Shown here: in pieces, positions 1 through 9,200 of the stretch
How the letters are laid out: each line of letters opens with the position of its first letter
Position numbering within the stretch: position 1 is the first letter of the stretch
Origin: Planctomycetota bacterium
Lineage (GTDB): Bacteria > Planctomycetota > Phycisphaerae > UBA1845 > UTPLA1
Assembly: GCA_016712275.1 (NCBI GenBank)
Contig: JADJRI010000040.1
Coordinates: 1 to 46,156, forward strand
Direction: 5' to 3'
Length of the DNA: 46,156 nucleotides
Position numbers and translations under genes: made by a program
The notes under the pieces: model-generated
What the model saw: the letters and a program-made list of their open reading frames with translations, nothing else
What the model was told of the DNA's origin: nothing
Database searches by the model: none

Positions 1-1295
1 CATCGGCGGTATCGAGCAATTCAACTTTGCGGCCACGGCCGGCACGCCGTACTTCTTGATTATCGATGGTTTCGGCGGTGCGTCCGGCACATTTACGGTC
101 AGCGTCACCATGACGGGGGTGCGACCGGCGGCTTTTGCTCCTGCCGTCCGGCGGCTTTGTTCCAGTAGGAACCGAAGGCGACTGCATTGCTTTCGGCGGC
201 GCCTATCAGGGCGATTCGGTTGCCTGTGCAACCGTCAACTGTCCTGCGCCGCCGCCCACCGGCGGGTGTTGCGATCCGAACGGCAACTGCACCATCGTCA
301 CTGAAACGCAATGTCAAAACGACGGTGGCACGTATCAGGGCGACTTCAGCCTCTGTACGCCCAGCCCCTGTGCCGATCCGAGCGGCGCCTGTTGCGCGCC
401 GAATGATTCATGCAGCGAGACCGTTCGATCGGCCTGTCAGGCAGGCGGAGGCACATTTATCGGCGCGAACACCACGTGCCTCGCGCCCAACTGTTCGGAT
501 ATTCCCGGCGCATGCTGCCTGCCGGATGGGTCGTGCGATTCGGTCGTATTCTCTGCGTGCCAGGCGTCCAACGGTTTATTCAAGGGCTTTTCGGTCGCTT
601 GCGCGAATGCCAATTGTCCGACACCAACCGGCGCATGCTGTACAAGCGATTCCCCCTGCCAATTGCTGACCCAGGCCGCATGCGATACCGAAGGCGGCGC
701 TTATCAGGGCAATGCGACAAGCTGCACGCCGAACCCCTGCCCGGCGCTGGCCCCCACCGGTGCATGTTGTGATGGCGCTGGTGTTTGTACGCTACGCACG
801 CAAACGTCGTGCGAAAACCTCAGCAGCAGCTATCGCGGCGATAATACGGGAATGCAACAACGGACAATGCCCCACCGCGACCGGCGCATGCTGTTTTTCA
901 GGCAATGCGTGTTCGCAAATCACGCAGGCCTCCTGCGAATCGGCCACCGGTGTGTTTGCCGGTGATGGCACCAACTGCGCTACGGGCTGCGCACCGACAA
1001 ATGCCCGGACGATCCGAATAAGACCGCCCCCGGCGAATGCGGCTGCGGCGTAGCCGATTCAGATTCCGATGCCGACGGCAAATTTGACTGCCGGGACAAC
1101 TGTCCGGACGATGCTAACAAGGAAGAACCGGGCACCTGCGGATGCGGGCGACCCGAAATTCCCGGCTGCCCGCCGGACCCGCCGGCCGGTGGGCAGACGC
1201 CCTGTTGTGCGGCCTCCGGGGCTGAGGCGACATTGCCATTCCTGCTTCTGGGATTGGGCATGATTCGTCGCCAGTATCGGCGACGGAGAGCCTGA
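1..1295 (+). CDS. Cys-rich GACC-repeat surface protein, 5' partial, frame-broken
   Basis: The 5' end lies outside the window. The first 40 codons (IDGFGGASGTFTVSVT) look like the end of a PPC-type beta-sandwich domain. Next come about six repeats of roughly 40 residues, each opening with (T/S/P)GACC and holding four further Cys around a GGTYQGD-type core, at about 190-970. Then follow two Asp-rich thrombospondin type 3-like units (CPDDPNKTAPGECGCG, DSDSDADGKFDC) at about 999-1160. The C-terminus is CC, a hydrophobic stretch (LPFLLLGLGM) and a run of Arg, which resembles a MYXO-CTERM-style sorting tail. The reading frame changes near 120-135, 845 and 998, but the repeat pattern continues across each break, so indel errors are likely. 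It is probably secreted, disulfide-rich and calcium-binding. GACC repeats are common in Phycisphaerae extracellular proteins. Its exact role is unknown. Confidence 0.75.
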
Positions 1296-1316
1296 TTTAC
1301 ACTAAGATATGATTCA

Positions 1317-1340
1317 CATCGCCGGGGCAACCCGGCGATG
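1317..1340 (+). terminator. Hairpin terminator after the Cys-rich gene
   Basis: A perfect 10-bp stem (CATCGCCGGG / CCCGGCGATG) closes a GCAA tetraloop 22 bases after the stop codon. The following sequence (TCGTTTCT) is only moderately T-rich, so termination may be partial. It separates the surface-protein gene from the sigma-factor unit. Confidence 0.6.
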
Positions 1341-1492
1341 TCGTTTCTATCGGCCGAACAGCAATTGTAAAGGTTAATGTGGCACAGCCGTCCCCAACTG
1401 TGGAATTTCCTCTACCGCTACCTGTGTCGGCCCGTCCATTTCGCTTGCAATATCGAACGCTGGAGAATTTCTCGTCATTTTTGCCATTTCGT

Positions 1493-1520
1493 GAACTTTC
1501 GGCCCCCGCTGTGTCACTAT
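1493..1520 (+). promoter_or_regulatory. Possible ECF-type promoter of the sigma operon
   Basis: TGAACTTT carries a GAACTT core at 1493-1498. CACTAT follows 16 bases later at 1515-1520, just upstream of the Shine-Dalgarno sequence GGGAG (1527-1531) and the ATG at 1536. A GAAC-type -35 box is typical of ECF promoters and ECF genes are often autoregulated. The assignment rests on pattern alone. Confidence 0.3.
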
Positions 1521-1535
1521 TAAAGTGGGAGCCGC

Positions 1536-2070
1536 ATGAGCCACGGCGATGCAACTTTGGAATCGGTTTACAGGGAACTGGGGTCCGGCATTCGTGCTTT
1601 TCTCCGGCGGCGGCTGGGCAATGCGAGTGCGGCCGATGAGTTGCTTCAGGAAACATTCCTGGCGGCGGCAGGAAATCCGTCCGCGCTATTCGCGGCGGCG
1701 TCGAAACGGGCATGGCTGATCGGCATCGCCGCCAATCTGGTGCGTGAACATGTTCGGCACGAGTACGCAACCGGAACGTCCCACTGGCAACCGAGATTCG
1801 GAATATTCCGAAAGTGCCGAGGATGAGCGACTGGATCCAATGCGCGAGGCCATTGCGCGGCTGCCGGAAGGCCACCGCGAAGTTCTGGAGTTGAGATTGG
1901 TGGAGGTGCTTTCCTACGCCGAAATTGCGGAGAGCCTTGCACTGCCGATCGGCACGGTGCGATCCCGCATCCATCATGCTGTCATGCGATTGCGAAATGA
2001 GCTGACAGGACAATCAAAAACTGAAGGTGGGAATACTGAACACGAGGAGCAACGGCATGTCGTTGGATAA
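1536..2070 (+). CDS. ECF-family RNA polymerase sigma factor (one frame break)
   Basis: About 177 residues. Region 2 is at the N-terminus (YRELGSGIRAFLRRRLGN, AADELLQETFLAAA, WLIGIAANLVREHVR), matching the core-binding and -10-recognition helices. Region 4 is at the C-terminus (RLPEGHREVLELRLVE, SYAEIAESLALPIGTVRSRIHHAVMRLR), a helix-turn-helix for the -35 element. The two halves are in different frames, with the break near 1765-1790 in the variable linker, so it is probably a sequencing indel. The start is ATG 1536, behind GGGAG. The stop overlaps the next gene by 14 bases, which suggests translational coupling to its probable anti-sigma partner. The regulon cannot be read from this sequence. 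Confidence 0.88.
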
Positions 2071-2575
2071 TCAAATGCTGGAACGGCTTGTCATCGATCG
2101 TGCGATGGGCGAATTGTCGGGCGATATGGCCGCGCTGTTGGACAATTATTTGTCGGCGAATCAGGAACAGTTGTTGGCGTCGCGATCCATCATGGCGACC
2201 GTGGCCGACGCGCGACGATCGTTGACTCGCAGTGATTATGCCGTAACTGAGGCACTCCCTCCGCCGCTGTTTGGTCGTGTCTCGCCGCGCAAGGTGTGGG
2301 TCACGAACGCCGTTCGAGGCGGATTCGTCGGATTTGCAGCCGCCGCGGCCATCGCACTCGCGCTTTGGATGGGGTATGGACCGACGCCGCAGTCGAAACA
2401 GATGGAACTGACCCGGCAGACGATGGTGTCAAGTGACGTGCACGACGCACCTCGCGGCGTTGCCGGATTCTGGAGTGTCAGTGATCTTCGCCGCGGCTTC
2501 TCGGCGAAGCGATCCACTGAAAATCGAAAAGTCGAATGGACCGGCCCCATTACGCGGCCGAAGATCGGAGCATGA
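2057..2575 (+). CDS. Membrane-anchored anti-sigma-like protein
   Basis: 172 residues from ATG 2057, which follows a strong GAGGAG Shine-Dalgarno (2043-2048); an in-frame start 30 bases upstream is less likely. The N-terminal 75 residues (MLERLVIDRAMGELSG, MAALLDNYLSANQEQLLA) are helical and predicted cytoplasmic. One hydrophobic segment (GFVGFAAAAAIALALWMGY) follows at residues about 90-110, then a short polar C-terminal domain. It overlaps the sigma gene upstream and shares ATGA (2572-2575) with the gene downstream. Size, single TM and position fit an ECF anti-sigma factor, but no ZAS zinc motif (HxxxCxxC) is visible. The name therefore rests on context rather than family recognition. Confidence 0.6.
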   Translation: MSLDNQMLERLVIDRAMGELSGDMAALLDNYLSANQEQLLASRSIMATVADARRSLTRSDYAVTEALPPPLFGRVSPRKVWVTNAVRGGFVGFAAAAAIALALWMGYGPTPQSKQMELTRQTMVSSDVHDAPRGVAGFWSVSDLRRGFSAKRSTENRKVEWTGPITRPKIGA

Positions 2576-3976
2576 ACATGAGATTTGCAACGAGAAGGCA
2601 GGCAGGATTGATTACCGTGGGAATGGCGCTTGCCATGATATGGGGGTGCATTCCCGAAAAACGGGTGGTCTGGACCCATGTGATGGCTCGGTGGCGGCGG
2701 TAGTGTCGGACAAGGGCTTCTTTCTCATCAACGGCGATGGAAAGGTGCTGCCGGGTCGCGCGGAACTCAGCGCGGTAAGGGCGGCGTGGAGCCGCGATGG
2801 AAAGCGACTGCTGGGCGTGCATCGTACGGAGTCGGATTCCTGGAGCGACATTGAAAGTGTCATGAGCGAGGCCCAGCGAAAATACGTCGTCGAGAAATCC
2901 AAGATCGCCAAGCCGAGGATGATGGCGTACACCGGCGACTGGAAGGAATTCGAAATTCTGCCCGAAAAGAATATTCCCGGCGGCCTCCTGGTGGCCATCG
3001 TCCTTTACCTGCGCGACAACGATGCCGAAGGACTGCCGGAAAAACTTGGCGACAAATGGAAGGAACTCAGCGAGGTCAAGCCGACCATCTGGCACCTGCA
3101 GATCCTCGACCGCGACGGCGACACGCTGAAGTCCGGGCGCGTGCTGGTCCGATCGCTGGATGAAATCATCTTTCCGACTGCATCGCCGGATGACAAATAT
3201 GTGGCATACAACAGTGACAGCTGGGGAGAATCCGGAATGGGCCGATCGCTCTTCGTCGTATCGGCCGATGGCGGCGCAGTTCGCGTGCCCGCGGTGAATG
3301 TGGCGGCCGGTTTCGACTGGAGCCCAGACGGACAGCGGCTGGCGTACGTGCGTTCGTCGCTCATTCATAACGGCATCGACGAGTATCTCCAACTCGGTTC
3401 GCTCGCGACGATTCGCATTCGTGGCGACGACGGCGCCCTGCTCAAGGAATGGGAAACGCTGGAGGATCGCGCGGGGCTGCTATTCAACCCATTTACCATC
3501 AAATGGGCTCAGCGACGGGCGCTCCTGTTCGGATCCCGGTGGAAATGACCCTTCCCGCGACGAAGCACGACATGCCGCGAAGATGGTCCATTTTCGCCGT
3601 CGATCCGCGCGTGGCCGCCAGCGTGACGCAGGTCCTGGGGCGCGATTTCGATGTGCCGATGGAGTCGGGCTTCGCAACCTTCGAGATCAGTCCGGACGAG
3701 AAGCGCTGTTTTCCCTGCAGCGATGGAGAAGTGGTAATTTACGATTTCGCAAACGGTGAAACCACCAAGTTGATCAATGTCGAACAGAAAGGTGGCAAAA
3801 CCAGAATGATACCGACATGGAAAAGCAATGAGGAAGTGTGCTTTTCGATGTCGAAGACCTCCGGAACATCCGACAAGCAAATGGGAGCCGTCGCTCTCTG
3901 GAAGAATGGCAAGCCAAACAAAATCCTGAGCGATGATTGGAACGATGATCTAAAGGCGGGCTGGCTCGACGAATAG
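2572..3976 (+). CDS. Beta-propeller (TolB/PD40-like) lipoprotein, two frame breaks
   Basis: Starts at ATG 2572 inside the ATGA overlap, or at ATG 2578. The N-terminus is a lipoprotein signal (RRQAGLITVGMALAMIWGC), so the protein should be lipidated and exported. The body of about 440 residues has WD40-like/PD40 propeller blades: DGSVAAVVSDKGFFLINGDGK, AAWSRDGKRLLGVHR, ASPDDKYVAYNSDSW, FDWSPDGQRLAYVRS, FEISPDEKRCFPCSDG. The frame changes near 2680 and 3525, and blade-like sequence continues across both. It is the last gene of the sigma/anti-sigma unit and is followed by a terminator. It could sense or report an envelope signal to the anti-sigma protein, which is inference from context. Confidence 0.72.
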
Positions 3977-4010
3977 CGGTCATGACTGCAAACCTCCACC
4001 AACGAAGAAA

Positions 4011-4040
4011 AGCCGCCGGGACTTTGCAATCCCGGCGGCT
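4011..4040 (+). terminator. Hairpin terminator of the sigma operon
   Basis: An 11-bp perfect stem (AGCCGCCGGGA / TCCCGGCGGCT) with loop CTTTGCAA begins 35 bases after the lipoprotein stop codon. It is followed by ATCATTTC, a weak T-tract. Confidence 0.65.
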
Positions 4041-4435
4041 ATCATTTCTAAAAGCGACTCCGAACGTCGTCCTTGACGCTCGGAGAGCCAACAACGCGTT
4101 GTATCGTTCCCACCGGCGAAAGGAATCAGAAAGCCCGATGATTCGGCCATCCGGTTAATCGCCCGGCAACACGGCGAAGTGGCCGGGCGACATCATCCTC
4201 AAATGTCCATGGCTCGTGCATTGCCCTTGGACCCATCCGATGACCGCCAGAATGCCCTGAAACGTATACTCGCGTCGTGCGCGACTACACCATCCGTGTT
4301 CGCCGCGAACGAAGTAGAGATCATGGTTCAAAAATTGGCGAGCGGAAGGAGATCCTCAACCGACCCCCTCCCGCATCGCCAACCGAATCTACCCCTGGGC
4401 CCCCGTGCGATAACACATCGCCCGTTGGTCAGGTA
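4041..4435. other. No gene recognised
   Basis: About 395 bases between the sigma-operon terminator and the 3' end of mraZ. Short open frames exist on both strands but none has a ribosome-binding site with recognisable protein content. The usual mraZ partner rsmH (mraW) does not follow. A short hairpin (ACCGGCC TCTT GGCCGGT, 4442-4459) lies just inside the mraZ 3' end. Confidence 0.5.
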
Positions 4436-4918
4436 TCACTCACCGGCCTCTTGGCCGGTCTGCCGCCTTGAATCTCGATACGCAGGCCGGGCTTTTTCCT
4501 GCAAGTCGTGGAAGCGAACACGCGATTCAGCCAGGTGTCGCTCGAACGCGTCCTTGGGCCAGATTTCCAAATGATCGCACGCCGCATACCACCACTTCCC
4601 GTTTGAATCCCGCGTCCTCGATCAGCCGTTCCGGCAGTAAGTCGACCCTCCCGTCCGGCTCCAAACATTCGCCGGGGAGAACATCGCCTGGTCGAATTCC
4701 GCTGCTCGTCGCTCGGCGTTAGGGTTTTTTTCCCCAAGGTCCGAGAGACGCATGAAGTCTTTTTCCGGATAGAGCCACAACGTATTTTTCGGCTTACCCA
4801 GAACCAGCACGAACTGCGTACCGTTTACTTCAGGATCGATGTTCCTGCGGAACTTCGCCGGTATCGCCAGTCGGTGCTTGGCGTCGAGCAAAACATCGGA
4901 AAAACCGAGAAAAACCAT
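4436..4918 (-). CDS. mraZ: Transcriptional regulator MraZ (two compensating frame breaks)
   Basis: About 160 residues, a double SpoVT-AbrB-fold DNA-binding protein that usually heads the division and cell-wall (dcw) cluster and represses it. The first repeat is DVLLDAKHRLAIPAKFR with KNTLWLYPEKDF. The second is EPDGRVDLLPERLIEDAG with FKREVVVCGV and HLEIWPKDAFERHL. The middle part is in another frame, with breaks near 4675 and 4575 that cancel, and every expected motif is present, so the gene is most likely intact. The following dcw genes (rsmH, ftsI, murE) are absent. mraZ here stands alone, downstream of a glycosyltransferase on the same strand. Confidence 0.88.
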
Positions 4919-4940
4919 AGGATTCGACGCCGGCTACTGC

Positions 4941-4990
4941 GGGGGTTCGTTTCCCCCACTTCGTGGGATGTAACATATCTTTTGCCCCAC
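4941..4990 (-). promoter_or_regulatory. Candidate MraZ operator upstream of mraZ
   Basis: On the mraZ strand, GTGGGGC (4990-4984) and GTGGGGG (4959-4953) occur 31 bases apart. The second forms a small palindrome, CCCAC GAA GTGGG (4967-4955). MraZ of other bacteria binds TGGGN-type repeats ahead of its own gene. The spacing here is not the regular 10-bp array known from E. coli, so autoregulation is only suggested. Confidence 0.35.
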
Positions 4991-5127
4991 CAATTACAAG
5001 GACTATTTCGGTTTTTTTGAGCGAGAATATTTCCTATATCGGACGGCCAAGTCCGAACCTATTAAGAAATATGAGGTTGCGATTTTCGAGAAGAGCAACT
5101 CACAGCCGGAAAAGAAGTCGGGCAAGA

Positions 5128-6231
5128 TTAGCGCTGGGCAAGAAGGTGATCATAGGCATCGCACCATTTCGCAAGAACCGATGCCATGCCGCGATGGGTT
5201 CGCATCCGGCTTGCAAAACTTCGAGTGCGGGATTTTTGAGACGTAGATGTGCTCAGGATTTCCAGCAGGAATCTTGTCATGCACTTAGTGTCATATGCAT
5301 GGCATGACATTCCGCGCCCTGCCTCGCGAATCAATTCCACACATGCTGCGGCATCGCTCGTGACAACCGGGCATCCGCAACAGATGGCTTCGAGCACTGC
5401 ATTGGGCGAACCTTCCGTGAGCGACGGAAAGAGCATTGCGTCCGCCGATTTCAATACCCCGATGACGTCGTCCATCCAGCCGGCGAATCGAACGTATTGA
5501 GACAACTGTCTTTCTTTGACAAGTTTTTCAAGGTGCCGCCGCTCCGGCCCATCGCCGATCAACAATCCCTGTGCTGGCCTCTCGCGCAGGACGCGCTCGA
5601 ACACATCTATCCATGTGCGAAGATTCTTGACCGGATCCATCCGCCCCACCCAGACAACAAGTGGTATGTCACACTTCAAGCCCAGCGAGGCCCGATCGAT
5701 TGGCGGTGTACGGTCAATCGCGTCGAAATCCACCGCATTCGGAACCACCACTACCCGGTCTGATGAAAAGCCCAAGTCCTCGCGAACATGCGCGGCCACT
5801 GCCTCGGAGTTTGCCGCGTGCAAATCGGAGAGCCCGGATGTCATCGATTCAAGGACGCGGTGCCACCGCCGCTCGATCTCGATGGTGACGCTGGATGTGA
5901 GAATGGGTCGCGGCCGATCCAGTCGCCCCACCAGCCTTGCGGCAAGATTCGCATGGAAAAGCGAGGCATGGATCACGTCCGGATCAAGTCTGCGGATGTG
6001 GGCGGCGAGTTTCGAAAGGCAGCGAAAGTCGAATCGGCCGGCGGCATCACAGGCAAATGTCTCAATGCCGTCCGCCTCCAGAACATCACTCAGGGGACCG
6101 CGCGAAGTAAGACACCCCACCACCGGCTCGACGTTGACATCCCTGAATCGTCGCGCCAGCCGGACCAGGCGCAGCGGTAGCCCGCCTTTTTGCAGGTCTG
6201 TTGACAGCAACAATACGCGAATGCGATGCAC
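5128..6231 (-). CDS. GT4-family (GT-B fold) glycosyltransferase
   Basis: About 367 residues from GTG 6231, giving VHRIRVLLLSTDLQKGG, a typical GT4 N-terminus. The frame stays open to 6321, but that start would overlap the previous gene by 65 bases. The acceptor half has PDVIHASLFHANLAARLVGR. The donor half has PLVVWVGRMDPVKNLRTW, GLLIGDGPERRHLEKLV and the E-x7-E signature SLTEGSPNAVLEA, where the nucleotide-sugar is bound. It probably transfers a sugar from a nucleotide donor during surface-polysaccharide assembly; the actual sugar cannot be told. It lies 25 bases after the giant Wzz-like coiled-coil gene and is likely cotranscribed with it. Confidence 0.88.
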   Translation of the reverse strand: MHRIRVLLLSTDLQKGGLPLRLVRLARRFRDVNVEPVVGCLTSRGPLSDVLEADGIETFACDAAGRFDFRCLSKLAAHIRRLDPDVIHASLFHANLAARLVGRLDRPRPILTSSVTIEIERRWHRVLESMTSGLSDLHAANSEAVAAHVREDLGFSSDRVVVVPNAVDFDAIDRTPPIDRASLGLKCDIPLVVWVGRMDPVKNLRTWIDVFERVLRERPAQGLLIGDGPERRHLEKLVKERQLSQYVRFAGWMDDVIGVLKSADAMLFPSLTEGSPNAVLEAICCGCPVVTSDAAACVELIREAGRGMSCHAYDTKCMTRFLLEILSTSTSQKSRTRSFASRMRTHRGMASVLAKWCDAYDHLLAQR

Positions 6232-6256
6232 ATCAGACCCGGCGTTCTGGAACTCG

Positions 6257-9200
6257 TTAAGACGCGTCCCCGGTACGAGTCGTCGGTACACGGCCCGGTC
6301 CTGAAATAAGATAAATGACAAACATCATGAGAAGTGTGACGCCCGCGCCAAGGGACAATCCAGCGTTCAAACGTGTGGTATCGAATGAAGCGATTGTGGG
6401 AGACTCCAACGACTGATAGGTAGCCAGGCCCGCCATATTAACCGACGTTGCCGTCTTCAATCGGGCCACCCGCGCCAGATGCTCCGCAACGTCGCGTTCG
6501 AGCCCCGAAATGACTTCCTGCTGGGCGGCAATTTCTTCGCGACGCGCCTGAAGCGCCTTGATCGTGGAATCGTCGACATTGAGCGCCGTTTGCATCGCGG
6601 CCATGGCCTGCTGGGCCAATGTGCGGTGAGCGACCTCGGCCTTGGAAACAACATCCTTCAATCGCGTTTCTTCGGCCAGCCAGTCGTTCTTTCGTTTCTC
6701 CGCCAGTTGCTTGGCCACATCGTCTCGAATCCGGGCACGGCCCTCATCTATGCGTGGTGTCAGCCCGACCAATGCACTGCGAAGCGCCTTGAGCTCCGGA
6801 TTGTTGGCCGGCACGACTTCACTGGCGGCAACGGTCCATTCATTTCGTTGCTCAAAGCAGGATTGTGCATGCTTGGCCAATTGCGCCTGAATGATGCGGC
6901 GCTGCGTCATTTCAGCCCCACCGCGACCGACGTCATCGGCCCCCTTGATGGCTGCCCCTAACGCTGCTTTGGACTTTGTATGGAAATCGCGAACCAGGGT
7001 CTCGGCTCGTTTTTGATAATTCGAGAAGCTGTTCTGAATTCTCCTTGGATTTCCATGCGGCAATCTTCGGTGAGAGTTCATCCCACGATTGCGTGAATTC
7101 GTCGGCATGATCCTTGAGGTCCGAAAGATCCAGCGCGACTTGCTCCAGTTCCTTTCGAATTTCCGTGTCGGACTGCTTGGCGATCTGCTTTTCAACTTCG
7201 CCAGAGAACTCCGCAACGCATTTAAGCAAAGTCGTCAACGGAACCTGCGACTTGGAAACGGCCGAAACCAGGGCATCGTGGAATCGAATGGCCTTGGCCC
7301 CGCGTTCTTCAATCGCCAGGGTCAAATCCCGGTCGGCCGCAACGGCCTTTGCGATCTGAGCCTCGCTCGGCACGACGGGCGAAGTTGGCACGCCTTCCGA
7401 TTGATGCCTTTGAAGTTCAGTCGTTGCGGCATTGAGCGCGCCTTCTGCTTCGGCTGTCCGACGATTCAGTGTTTCCTGGTCTTCACGGACATTACCGCCA
7501 TTCTGAAGATTTTCCCGATCCACATCTTCCTGCAGGTGACGCAACTGCTCCATGGCTTGATCGCGCTGAACCACAAGGGTGTCGTACCGGCCCTGCGCCT
7601 CGTCCAATGCGGCCCGGCGCTGGTCGGCGCTGAATTCCATGTGTTCGAGACGCTTCTGATAAGCACGCCCAATGGCAGCCAGCCAGGCTTCAGCGGCCGC
7701 TTGCTCCGAGGGCGCGACCCGCGCGGTCAATTCAACGGCGTTGTCGTCGTTCGAGGGCTGAACCCCGACCACTCCCGACAGATAGAGTTTCCAAAGGTCC
7801 CGCCCTGCTTCCGCAGAAGCCGTCTCAAAAACAGCCCGATCGCCCACAATGCCGGCCACATGTTGCGCGGATGTCATTGTTGCATCGACACCACTCGAAT
7901 TCAGCGCAAGCCGACCGCGAACCGTGGTTTGATCCGACGGCGACCACATATAAAACGCGGCAGCCAACGCTCCAACCACGATGGAGCAAATGCCGGTCGG
8001 AACGGGTCTGAATCGACGCGACGAGGGTGTCACAAGCGGCCGATCGACTTGTCGCGCGGACGAATCCGATTCGGATTCGGCATGCTTCACCGCCAGCGTG
8101 CCCACCTGCTGGGCCGGATCATGCGTGCCCAGCATCTCATCCATCGAGGCCGAATCGAGGGCATCCAGATCGGCCGCATCCAATTCCGAAAGCTCGACGG
8201 TCGTCGTGTCGGAACCATCGATGTGGCCGCGACCCTCAGCCGCCAGCGCCTTGCGATCCATTTCGATCCGTTCGCGTTCCGTCTCAACTTCCTGACGGCG
8301 GCGGCGCAGCAGCAACTCTTCCTCCGCCACGGCAGACTGGCGACGGCGAATGTCCTCAATTTGCTGATCGAGCCGGGATCGCGTTTCGTTAATTTCACGC
8401 TCGATGACTTCGTTTCGTTCGGACAAACCGGCTTCTGTTTTTTCGCGCCGAACTCTGAGCTCCGATTCAAGCTGACCGAGTCGTTCGTCGATATCGCGCT
8501 CGACTTCAAGGAGCCGTGCGGCGCATCGCGCTTCGACATCGGCCTCCTTGCGGGAGAGCTCCGCGAGGCGATCGGACATTTCCGATTCGATGCGGCGACG
8601 CAATTCGTCCATCGCATCCATCTCGCGCTCTTCCTGCTCTCGTTCCAGTTGATCCTTGTATTTAGCCGTCTCCTCCTGAATCTCGTGTTCGCGAATGCGA
8701 AGCCGCTCACGCTCGGCGTCGAGTTCGCGTTCTGATTCGCGGCGTAGTTTTTCAAGTGCGGCCTGGTCCGCCGCCATGACCAAACAAATGTGAATTCGCT
8801 GCGCTGGGCCTCGATCGCCGCCTGTTCGCATCCATCGTCTTGGCGCGATCATCCAGTTCACGAAGCCTGCGAGAAATCTGTTCTTCTTCCCGCTCCAACT
8901 CGGAAGCCCGCGCCGAAACGGCCTCGTCATGTGCTTCGATTTCCGAAGCACGCTGCCGCAACTCTTCGGCCTGGGCTTCATTCTGCTCGATCAGCGACCT
9001 CAGCCGTTTCGCGTCGGCCGATTCCTCATCCTGAACCTTAATAAATGCCTGATTCCGCTGATGAAGGTCGGTGTATTCTTCCTCGAGCCGATCGCGATAC
9101 TCTTCGAGCTGGTTCGCCTTTTCCGCCAGGCGCGCTTCGCGTTCCTCAATCTCGCGCTGGTCCTCGGCCAGCTTGCGACGGCCCGCCTCGAATGTCTTTC

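Noticed and set aside
7089..8735. Plus-strand open frame of 548 codons opposite the giant coiled-coil gene
   Set aside because: It is a mirror of Glu/Arg-rich coding DNA on the minus strand, with no ribosome-binding site and low-complexity Leu/Phe/Arg content. The minus-strand reading has clear coiled coil and TM segments.
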